In this document: positions 24,152-31,900 of the stretch, piece by piece
How the letters are laid out: every line of letters begins with the position of its first letter
Position numbering within the stretch: the first letter of the stretch is position 1
Source: Candidatus Saccharimonadota bacterium
GTDB taxonomy: Bacteria > Patescibacteriota > Saccharimonadia > Saccharimonadales > UBA4665
Direction: 5' to 3'
Assembly: GCA_014377525.1 (NCBI GenBank)
Contig: JACMPL010000027.1
Coordinates: forward strand, 1 to 33,053
DNA length: 33,053 nucleotides
Notes under the pieces: model-generated
What the model saw: the letters and a program-made list of their open reading frames with translations, nothing else
Database searches by the model: none
Told to the model about the DNA's origin: nothing
Program-made: the position numbers and the translations under genes

Positions 24152-24418
24152 ATGAAACTAGTTATCCTTTACCGCCCATTATCGGAACACGGAAGTAAAA
24201 CTGAAGAGTTTATGCGTGAATATCGACGCATCTATCCAGAAAGTAAAATCGAAGTTATTGAGATTGATACCCGCGAGGGTATGGCAATGGCCAGTCTATA
24301 TGACGTCGTGCAATATCCGGCGATTTTAGCGCTTCGCACCGATGGTTCAGTCGCAGACATTTGGCAGGGCGATAATTTCCCACTCATGCAAGAAGTGCTG
24401 GCCACGACTCGGACCTAG
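24152..24418 (+). CDS. Thioredoxin-fold protein without any cysteine
   Basis: An 88-residue protein with the small thioredoxin/glutaredoxin layout. The first strand is KLVILYRPLS, followed by helix 1, a second strand KIEVIEIDT (33-41), and a cis-proline motif VVQYPAILAL (P56). A final strand and a helix complete it. The active-site CxxC position reads SEHG (about 11-14), and there is no cysteine in the whole protein. It therefore cannot act as a disulfide reductase. It follows nrdJ after a terminator, where a reductase electron donor might be expected, but it has its own leaderless-type promoter. A structural or binding role is inferred. Start ATG 24152. Confidence 0.75.
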   Translation: MKLVILYRPLSEHGSKTEEFMREYRRIYPESKIEVIEIDTREGMAMASLYDVVQYPAILALRTDGSVADIWQGDNFPLMQEVLATTRT

Positions 24419-24429
24419 TAGCAGGGCAT

Positions 24430-24468
24430 TTGATGATCGTTGTTTGGGTGGTATAATAGAGATACAAT
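24430..24468 (+). promoter_or_regulatory. Overlapping promoters for the ileS T-box transcript
   Basis: Two candidates. TTGATG (24430-24435) with TATAAT (24452-24457), spacer 16, starts near 24464. TTGTTT (24440-24445) with TACAAT (24463-24468), spacer 17, starts near 24475. Either gives a leader of about 210-220 bases before ileS. Confidence 0.65.
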
Positions 24469-24474
24469 TTAGAG

Positions 24475-24656
24475 AATCCGTTTGAGTGGTTATCCGCCAC
24501 GAGGAGTAGAAAGAACCGACTTAGTCACAGTAGACTCTACCGGCTGCGCGTCCGTTATCGCATAATCAAGTGTCGAAAGAAATATCTCTTTTGAAATCTG
24601 GATGGTACCATCTCCGCTCGCGCGGGGATTCCAGTTCAACAGAGATATTTTTTATT
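24475..24656 (+). promoter_or_regulatory. T-box riboswitch leader of ileS
   Basis: T-box leaders sense uncharged tRNA. The antiterminator is clear: CTGGA (24598-24602), a 7-base bulge TGGTACC, ATCTCCGC pairing with GCGGGGAT across a TCGC loop, then TCCAG. TGGT in the bulge can pair with a tRNA ACCA end, which fits tRNA-Ile. A candidate isoleucine specifier ATC (24491-24493) sits in the loop of GTGG...CCAC, but this placement is tentative. AGTA (24505-24508) and a GAAAGAACC stretch resemble stem I elements. An outer stem AAATATCTCT (24580-24589) with AGAGATATTT (24641-24650), followed by T6, looks like a terminator that encloses the antiterminator. Confidence 0.8.
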
Positions 24657-24685
24657 ACCCAAAAATAACTATAGAGGAGCTCGTT

Positions 24686-27625
24686 ATGAAATTTGAGAAA
24701 AACAGTCGCCGCCGCGCTAAAGATTATGAAGCAGATTTAGTTGCGCAGTGGAAGACTAATAAAACGTTTGAAAAATCGGTGGCGGCTCGGCCAGCCGACA
24801 ACAGCTATGTTTTTTACGATGGCCCACCGTTCATCACGGGTGTGCCACATACGGGCACGCTGCTATCAAGTTTTACGAAAGATGTCGTGCCGCGCTACTG
24901 GACCATGAAAGGCAAACGCGTCGAGCGTCGCTGGGGCTGGGATTGTCACGGCCTGCCAGCCGAAGTTTTTACTGAAAAAAAATTAGGTATTCACGATAAG
25001 CGCGATATCGGTACTAAAATAAGCCTCGAAGATTACATCAACACCTGCCATGCTAATATGGTGCAGACAGGTGACTTATGGGAAAGTACCATCGACCGGA
25101 TTGGTCGCTGGGTTGATTTTGAAGGTGCCTACAAAACTATGGATAAAGATTACATGGAGTCAGTTTGGTGGGCATTTAAGGAATTATATGATAAGCAGAA
25201 AATTTATGAAGGCGAGAAGGTGTTGTTGTACTGTGTACGGGATGCTACGCCGATCAGCAAGTCCGAGGTGGCCATGGACAACTCATACCAGGATGTCACC
25301 GATCCGTCAGTCTATGTAAAATTCAAGTTAGTTGATGAGAAAAAATATTTGTTAGCTTGGACGACGACGCCCTGGACACTACCGGCCAATACTGCAGTCG
25401 CCGTCAACAAAGCTGAGAAATATATTGAAGTTCAGGTCGGAGACGATGTTTTAATCATTGCCGAAGCATTGTTGTCAAAAGCCCTACAAGATGAGAAACA
25501 CAACGTTGTCGAGCATACAATACTACGTACCTTTAACGGAGAAGAACTGGTTGGAAAGAGTTACGAACCGTTGTTCGAGAACCGTGGCGCCAAAGCTCAC
25601 AAAATTTGGCATGCTGACTACGTAACCATGGAAGATGGCAGTGGCATCGTCCACTTAGCACCCGCTTATGGGGAGGAAGACTACGCGTTGTCAAAAGAAT
25701 ACGGTTTCCCGTTTGTAATAGATATTGACGACAACGGCTTTTATAACCAGGGTGAGTGGAAGGGGCAATACGTTTGGGATTCTAACAAGCTGATTGCCAA
25801 AGAATTACACGCCCGCGGGGTAGTTTGGCGTATTGATTACATCACTCACAGTTATCCGCACTGCCACCGCTGCGGCACAAAGCTGATGTACCGGGCTCAC
25901 CCGAGTTGGTTCATGGACATTGCTGGCCAGCGCACCGATATGATCGATCATAACGCCGATATAAATTGGTTTCCAGGGCATCTCAAGAACGGTCGCTTCA
26001 AAAAAACTATCGAATCAGCACCGGACTGGAATTTGAGCCGTGACCGGTTTTGGGCAACGGCGATGCCGGTTTGGAAAGGAACCGATGCTAGCGGTAAGAC
26101 GCTCGTCAAGGTTATTGGCAGCTATGCGGAGCTTAAAGAATTATCCGGCCTGGAATTAGAAGATTACCACCGTCCTTGGATTGATGACGTAACCTTTACA
26201 ATAGACTCAGTCGAATACCAGAGAATAGATAAAGTTTTGGACTGTTGGTTCGAGAGTGGCAGCATGCCGTTTGCTCAGTTCCACTACCCGTTCGAGAACG
26301 TCGAAAAGTTCGAAGCTAATTTCCCCGGTGATTTTATCGTCGAGTATGTCGGCCAGGTGCGGGCATGGTTCTATTATGTACACGCCATTTCGACAGGGCT
26401 GTTTGGTAAGAATGCCTTCCGTAATGTCATCACAACTGGTGTTGTGGCTGGCAATGACGGCCGTAAGATGAGTAAGAGTCTCGGTAACTTCACCGATCCG
26501 AATGTTTTGATGGACGAGTATAGCGCCGATTCCTTACGCTTCCTTTTGATGTCTTCGCCACTGATGAACGGAGAAGACTATAGCTTGAAAGATAAAGATG
26601 TCGCCGATGTTGCCCGCAAACTCAGTATGGTCTGGAACATGTACGATTTCTTTACGCTGTACGCCGATGTCGATGGGTGGGAGTGGGATGGTTCATTGGG
26701 TGACCCCAGTGCTACGCTTAGCAACCCGCTGGACACCTGGATCGTCTCGCGGGTACACCAACTTAATGTTGAAGTTGACGAGGCTATGCAACGTTATGAC
26801 CTGCCAAGTGCGTTAAAACCAGTCCTGCCGCTGCTCGATGATGCTAGTAACTGGTACGTCCGCCGCAGCCGTAAGCGTTTCTGGAAAAGCGATAGCGACA
26901 CCGATAAAAATGATGCCTACCGGACGCTCCATTATGTGCTGACGCAGTTGAGTTTGATAATGGCGCCGTTCACACCATTTCTAGCCGAAGAGCTATACCA
27001 GAAACTGACCGGTGGCGAAAGCGTCCATTTACTCGATTGGCCGGAAGTCGGCGCTGTTAACGCTAAGGTAGTTTCCGACATGGCCTTTGCTCGGGAAGTC
27101 ATCAATGAGGGCTTATCGCAGCGCGCCAAAGCTAAGGTCAAGGCTCGCCAGCCGTTACAATCGGTTAGTGTTTATGATGCACGAGGCCAGCTGGATAGTG
27201 AGTTGCAATCAGTTGTGGCCGAAGAATTGAACGTCAAACAAGTATTAGTTCGTCAGAATCCGAAATTTGATCCCGAAGCTTCATTTGTTGATGCCTGGCT
27301 GGAACAGGTCGACAAGTGGCCTGCGACAGTCATCGACTTTAGAATGAGTGACGAACTGAAACGCGAGGGCTACGCCCGAGAAATTATTCGTAATGTCCAA
27401 AGTGCTCGAAAGCAAGCTGGTTTGGAAGTTGATGACCACATCGAGCTGCAACTCGGTAGCGACCACGCTGATATTTTGTCAGTATTCACAACACCTGAAT
27501 TAGCTGATTTGATCCAGCAAGAGACGCTGGCTAACTCACTCAACAAGGGTGAACTACAAGATGCATACGCTATTGTTGTAAAAATTGAATCCGCTGAGCT
27601 GGGCATCAAGCTTAAAAAAGCTTAG
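24686..27625 (+). CDS. ileS: Isoleucyl-tRNA synthetase
   Basis: A 979-residue class I synthetase charging tRNA-Ile. The HIGH-type motif is PHTGTL at about 54-59. A large CP1 editing domain follows, with TTTPWTLPANTAVAV and later the HRCGTKLMYR zinc-like segment. The KMSKS loop is at 594-598. The anticodon-binding domain and a long C-terminal domain complete it. The length and WGWDCHGLPAE sequence match the eukaryote-like type 2 IleS, often less sensitive to mupirocin (family knowledge). The start is ATG 24686 behind AGAGGAG. The in-frame upstream TGG/ATG region belongs to the T-box leader. Transcription is controlled by that leader. Confidence 0.96.
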   Translation: MKFEKNSRRRAKDYEADLVAQWKTNKTFEKSVAARPADNSYVFYDGPPFITGVPHTGTLLSSFTKDVVPRYWTMKGKRVERRWGWDCHGLPAEVFTEKKLGIHDKRDIGTKISLEDYINTCHANMVQTGDLWESTIDRIGRWVDFEGAYKTMDKDYMESVWWAFKELYDKQKIYEGEKVLLYCVRDATPISKSEVAMDNSYQDVTDPSVYVKFKLVDEKKYLLAWTTTPWTLPANTAVAVNKAEKYIEVQVGDDVLIIAEALLSKALQDEKHNVVEHTILRTFNGEELVGKSYEPLFENRGAKAHKIWHADYVTMEDGSGIVHLAPAYGEEDYALSKEYGFPFVIDIDDNGFYNQGEWKGQYVWDSNKLIAKELHARGVVWRIDYITHSYPHCHRCGTKLMYRAHPSWFMDIAGQRTDMIDHNADINWFPGHLKNGRFKKTIESAPDWNLSRDRFWATAMPVWKGTDASGKTLVKVIGSYAELKELSGLELEDYHRPWIDDVTFTIDSVEYQRIDKVLDCWFESGSMPFAQFHYPFENVEKFEANFPGDFIVEYVGQVRAWFYYVHAISTGLFGKNAFRNVITTGVVAGNDGRKMSKSLGNFTDPNVLMDEYSADSLRFLLMSSPLMNGEDYSLKDKDVADVARKLSMVWNMYDFFTLYADVDGWEWDGSLGDPSATLSNPLDTWIVSRVHQLNVEVDEAMQRYDLPSALKPVLPLLDDASNWYVRRSRKRFWKSDSDTDKNDAYRTLHYVLTQLSLIMAPFTPFLAEELYQKLTGGESVHLLDWPEVGAVNAKVVSDMAFAREVINEGLSQRAKAKVKARQPLQSVSVYDARGQLDSELQSVVAEELNVKQVLVRQNPKFDPEASFVDAWLEQVDKWPATVIDFRMSDELKREGYAREIIRNVQSARKQAGLEVDDHIELQLGSDHADILSVFTTPELADLIQQETLANSLNKGELQDAYAIVVKIESAELGIKLKKA

Positions 27626-27653
27626 CTACGCAAGAAGAACGTTGAGAGCTAAA

Positions 27654-27671
27654 TCCCAAATTCTTTTGGGA
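27654..27671 (+). other. Small hairpin after ileS
   Basis: TCCCAAA (27654-27660), loop TTCT, TTTGGGA (27665-27671), with no T-run. It may mark the 3' end of the ileS mRNA or a processing site. The remaining bases to 27843 show no gene, tRNA or clear motif. Confidence 0.4.
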
Positions 27672-27843
27672 GGGAGTAATCCCCGTGCTATCAATGTGTG
27701 GAGCCTGACTGTAGTGCTGAGACCAGTTTTAGCGGATTGCATGCTACGCGTGAACACTTACTTTCAAAAGACATTTGGAGTTCAGTGTTATTGGTTATCA
27801 TTGCTAATGTTGAGCTGCATTGGTGTATCTGATAGTGGCGGCC

Positions 27844-27872
27844 TTTACAGATGGTGTAATATTTGGTAAAAT
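27844..27872 (+). promoter_or_regulatory. rplU promoter
   Basis: TTTACA (27844-27849), spacer 17, TAAAAT (27867-27872). The start is expected near 27879, with a leader of about 35 bases. Confidence 0.75.
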
Positions 27873-27913
27873 TATCCGAGTAATTATTTTCTAATGACAA
27901 GGTTGAGAACGAA

Positions 27914-28222
27914 ATGAAAAAAGCAGTCATTCTAACTGGTGGTAAGCAGTATGTTGTCTCCGAAGGTGATAACCTCAGCGTTGAGCTTATCAAAACAGCA
28001 GACAAGACCGTCACTTTTGAACCTTTGCTCGTCATAAGCGACAAAGATGTCCAGGTTGGCGCCCCAACCGTCGCTAAAGCTATGGTAACTGCCGAAATTG
28101 TCGAACTTGATATCCAGGCTGATAAAGTTACGAGCATTCGCTACAAAGCCAAGAAACGCGTTCACACCGTTAAGGGTCACCGTCAACATCAAACTATCCT
28201 CAAGATTACTAAGATAGCCTAA
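27914..28222 (+). CDS. rplU: 50S ribosomal protein L21
   Basis: A 102-residue 23S rRNA-binding protein with the normal L21 length and layout. The beta-barrel begins with AVILTGGKQYVVSEGD, and the basic signature RYKAKKRVHTVKGHRQHQT (about 77-95) is followed by LKIT. In most bacteria rplU is followed at once by rpmA (L27). Here a terminator comes next, so L27 must be encoded elsewhere or be missing. A weak AAGG lies upstream of ATG 27914. It has its own promoter and is probably monocistronic. Confidence 0.95.
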   Translation: MKKAVILTGGKQYVVSEGDNLSVELIKTADKTVTFEPLLVISDKDVQVGAPTVAKAMVTAEIVELDIQADKVTSIRYKAKKRVHTVKGHRQHQTILKITKIA

Positions 28223-28273
28223 GCTACTTATTAAAAGTCGCCTGGCAAACACTGCCAGCCGAACCGCTTGATT

Positions 28274-28301
28274 AAAAAGCATCCGTAACCGGGTGTTTTT
28301 T
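28274..28301 (+). terminator. Intrinsic terminator after rplU
   Basis: AAAAAGCATCC (28274-28284), loop GTAACC, GGGTGTTTTTT (28291-28301). The stem has two G-T pairs and a T6 end. Confidence 0.85.
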
Positions 28302-28524
28302 ACGTCTGGTATTGATTTAGTGCTTCATGAGCTGTCGTGCCAGAATTAATTATTCTGTTTTAAGCGACCCAAGCACCGTGCAAATACGTAAGGATGATTG
28401 GCGTCGGCCAAAATATGGGTATTTAGAGATACGAGACTATTTACGTCTATTAGTGCAGCATCTAAACGGCGGCGGACGAATACAGTAGTTTTTAAGGACG
28501 TGTAAGATAATTTACTATACTGCT

Positions 28525-28533
28525 TGTGGATAA
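28525..28533 (-). promoter_or_regulatory. Perfect DnaA-box match
   Basis: The minus strand reads TTATCCACA, the strong consensus DnaA box, next to the AT-rich stretch. Only one perfect copy was seen here, so a regulatory or chance site is as likely as an origin. Confidence 0.45.
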
Positions 28534-28550
28534 ATATCGGGGTTAAATAT

Positions 28551-28575
28551 TATAGTAGTAAATATTGCTACGATA
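28551..28575 (+). repeat. Dyad 1: TATAGTAG-N9-CTACGATA
   Basis: An imperfect inverted repeat with 8-base arms matching at 7 of 8 positions and a 9-base spacer. It matches dyad 2 in layout and sequence. Likely a binding site for a dimeric protein. Confidence 0.65.
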
Positions 28576-28636
28576 TTTGCATCATGATGTTGTAGGAATT
28601 AACAGATAATAACACCTTAAACAGTATCAAATAGTT

Positions 28637-28661
28637 AATAGTAGTAAAATACTCTACGATA
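28637..28661 (+). repeat. Dyad 2: AATAGTAG-N9-CTACGATA
   Basis: A second copy, offset by 86 bases from dyad 1. The left and right arms are nearly identical to those of dyad 1, while the spacers differ apart from a shared TAAA. Conserved arms with a diverged centre suggest selection for protein binding. Confidence 0.65.
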
Positions 28662-28825
28662 TCTAGTAAAAAATATACAAAAAAACGTTGAAAAATTGTA
28701 TATGTTTTTTATTCAGAAAAGTCTTGTTTACATCTGTTCTGAGAGGGATACTAGTTGCATAGGGTTGGAGCCAAAAGCGGAACTGGCCCTTACCAACAAA
28801 CATTGGTCAAAACCCAAAACCAAAA

Positions 28826-28864
28826 GGGATTTCCAGAGTACAACACGAAAGCTCTGGAAATCCC
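28826..28864 (+). promoter_or_regulatory. Stable 13-bp leader hairpin before the surface protein
   Basis: GGGATTTCCAGAG (28826-28838) and its exact reverse complement at 28852-28864 with a 13-base loop. It has no T-run on the plus strand. On the minus strand it is followed by T-rich sequence and could block antisense transcription. It lies about 46 bases before ATG 28911. Confidence 0.7.
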
Positions 28865-28910
28865 ACCAAAATTGGATAACGGTAAAACCAATACAAAAAC
28901 CCTCTAACAA

Positions 28911-31900
28911 ATGTTTTCAAAACTCAAACTAAAACTCCTAAAGCAGATATGCACCCTACAACGGATTGTTGGCAGGGTGATTTCTCGTTTAGGTGGTTTT
29001 GACATCCTGGCTCATTCGAGATTACGTCTGAGCACCGTTGCTAACAGCGGTGAACGAGTTGATAGCACAGTATTGCCAGCTATCGTCTCGTTTTTTGCTT
29101 TTAGCGCAGTAATTTTAGCTCCAATCTTAACCCCTGTTATTTCTTATACGCGCGTGAGCGTACGCGCGCTGCGCATGCACGGCGCCCGCGCTGCCCGTTG
29201 CTGCGCAACCCTCCGAACGGCAGTTATCCTGGTGCTAGCACTCAGCATCTGCGGCATCGGCATCTCGATCTTTGGTAGTGCGACTGTCACTGCTGCTACT
29301 GCCAACACTGTCAACTTCCAAGCTCGACTGCAATCCGGTGCTGGTTCGATCGCTCCAGATGGTAACTACAACGTTCAGTTCAATCTCTACAACGCCCTGA
29401 CTGGTGGAACTGCACTATGGACTGAATCACGAACGTACATCAGCGCCGGTAACGATAATCGCGTCCGAGTTGCTAACGGCTACCTGACGGTTAACCTCGG
29501 CTCAGTCACCGCTTTCCCGGCGATTAACTGGAGCCAAGACTTGTACTTGACGATGAATATCGGTGGTACTACCACGACAGCCAGTTACGACGGAGAAATG
29601 AACCCTAGGCTCAAACTGACGGCGGTGCCGTACGCCTTCAGTGCTGGACAGCTTTCGACAACCAATGGTGCAAATAGCACCACTTTGACGTTTACGCCCC
29701 CAACCAGTACCAACAGTATCTTGCTGCCAGACGCCTCAGGCGTTGTCTGTTTAGCCAGCAGCTCAGCCTGTGGTTTTGCGAGTTCGGCCGGTAGTGGTGC
29801 CTACATCCAGAACGGCACGGCGCTCCAAACGACGGCTAACTTCAACATCCAAAGCACTAATGCTAGCAGTGTTACGGGTACGCTGCGAGCTATCACCGGC
29901 CAGACGGCGGATTTGTTACAATTCCGTAACGCCTCTGGTACAGCGCCATTGAGCGGCTTTAACGCTAGTGGTCAGTTGTATTACCAGAGCGGTAGCTTCA
30001 CCGGTACTCTTGTTCAGGCAACACTTGGCCAGAATACTACCTACACGCTGCCTGACCCTGGTGCGAGTGGTACGGCAACCATCTGTTTGACGACTGGAAA
30101 CTGTGCCGGTACCGGTGGTGGTATTACTGGAACTGGTAACACGAACTACATTGCTCGCTTCAACTCTGCCAGCACACTGAACGCCTCGACGCTGTTGTAC
30201 GATAATGGCAGCTTTGTCGGCGTTAACACCACCACGAACAGTGGTGTTTTGAGCGTTTCAAGTACTAATGCTAGCCAATCCGGTGCATTCGTCAGTGGCG
30301 TGGCTAGTGCAACGGTTCCAGTCGTCGTTGTACGCAGCGGTGCGACACCAGGCGTTGGCGCTGACCTTATCAACTTCCAAGATTCAACCGGAACAACGGT
30401 CGCTAAGATCGCATCTAACGGTAGTATTAGCGGCAATAACCAGATATTAGCCGGAACACTGACGGTTAGTGGAACCGGTGCCAGTTCGGTAGCTGGTCAA
30501 CTGAACATCACTGCCACCGCACCGCTTGGTTTGAGCGTCAGCACTGGTGGCCAGTTCGGTGGCGGACTGAGTGTACTCGGTGCTAACGGTATTGGCTTGG
30601 GCGTTGCCGGCTCAGTCGCTGGAAAGATAAGTTTTGCCAATACCACCAATGCCAATGTCAGCGTGCTGCAAAGCAATGCCCCAGTCGGCGCCGGTAACGC
30701 GACCTACGTCCTGCCAAGTGTCAACAGCAATACATCCGATCAGATCTGTTTGCAGACGCTTGCCAACTGTACCGGTACCGGCGGTGGTATCGCTGGAAGT
30801 GGTACACAGTACTACTTAGCTAAGTTCAACAGCCTCGGCGGTAACAGTATCGGCAACAGCTCGATCTACGATGATGGTACGTTCGTTGGCGTGAACACAT
30901 CGACCAACGCTGGCCTAATCAGCGCCGTTGGCGCAGCTGCTTCTCAGAGTACATTATTTATCCAAGGTGCCAGTAACGCGACCGTACCCGTAGAAATTAT
31001 TAAGGGTGGATCATCGCCAGCTGCCAATGCCGATTTATTGCAATTGCAGAATATTAGCGGAACTGTTTTGGCTAAGATCGATAAAGCTGGAAACTTCACG
31101 GCGCAGACGGGCACGTTGACTGGCCTCAGCGTTTCGGGTGCCAGTAACCTGGCTGGTACGGTTACGGCCACCGGTAGTATCAGCCAAACCGGCACCGGTA
31201 CTCTTAGCACTGGCACGGGCGCTATCAGCCTAAACGGTGCTACCAGCGTGACCGGTACGAACACCTTGAATGTCGGCACCGGTGCAACGATACTTGGCGG
31301 CACTCTTAACGTAGCTGGACTTACAACACTAACAAACGGTTTAACGGTTTCAAATGGCCTCACGGTCGCTGGCGTAACTAGCCTGACAGGGAACACAAAT
31401 ATCAACACGACCGGTCCCGCCAATACGGCCATCGGCAACGCCACCGGCAGCTTTAGCTTACTATCGTCGGGCCTCAATATTGCAACGACCGGCGCAGTCA
31501 GTGGCGTCTCAACCCTAGTTGCTAGTGGCGCCATTACGGCTGCTACAACCGGCAATACCATTAATGGCCTAATCGTTAACGGTGGCGCGCTCAGCGGCGT
31601 CACTGGTTACGCGCAGAGTAGTGGTAACTTCGCTATCAGCGGTACCGGTACGCTCACTACTGGCACCGGCGCGATCAGCCTAAACGGTGCTACCAGCGTG
31701 ACCGGTACGAATAGCTTTAGCATCGGCACGGGCGCAGTAACCTTTGGTAGTCTCGGCGCTGGGCTGGTGCAGAGCAGTGCCGCCGGCCTACTAACCAGCG
31801 GCGCTGTCGATCGCAATAATTCGGCCTTCTTCTCGGGCTCATTGAGCGCCGCCAACGGTGGCACGGGTGCTAGCAGCTTTACAGCGAATGGCGTATTATT

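Larger units (their letters stand above)
28302..28910 (+). other. Long gene-free region, AT-rich in its centre
   Basis: About 610 bases without a convincing gene on either strand and without a tRNA. The stretch from about 28490 to 28740 is very AT-rich. It contains the DnaA-box match, two matching dyads and a possible promoter for the surface protein: TTGTTT 28724-28729, spacer 17, GATACT 28747-28752. The part after that would be the leader and has stable hairpins (28758-28788, weaker; 28826-28864, strong). Confidence 0.6.

Noticed and set aside
27585-27869. 94-codon ORF between ileS and rplU
   Set aside because: It begins inside ileS in another frame, has no ribosome site, and runs into the rplU promoter.
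28302-28910. Replication origin
   Set aside because: Only one perfect DnaA box, no dnaA/dnaN neighbours and no series of boxes. Kept as a low-interest question instead of an annotation.
28696-28932. 78-codon ORF in the leader of the surface gene
   Set aside because: It spans the hairpin and the start of the surface gene in another frame, has no ribosome site, and encodes a Lys/Thr/Ser-rich sequence expected from A-rich DNA.
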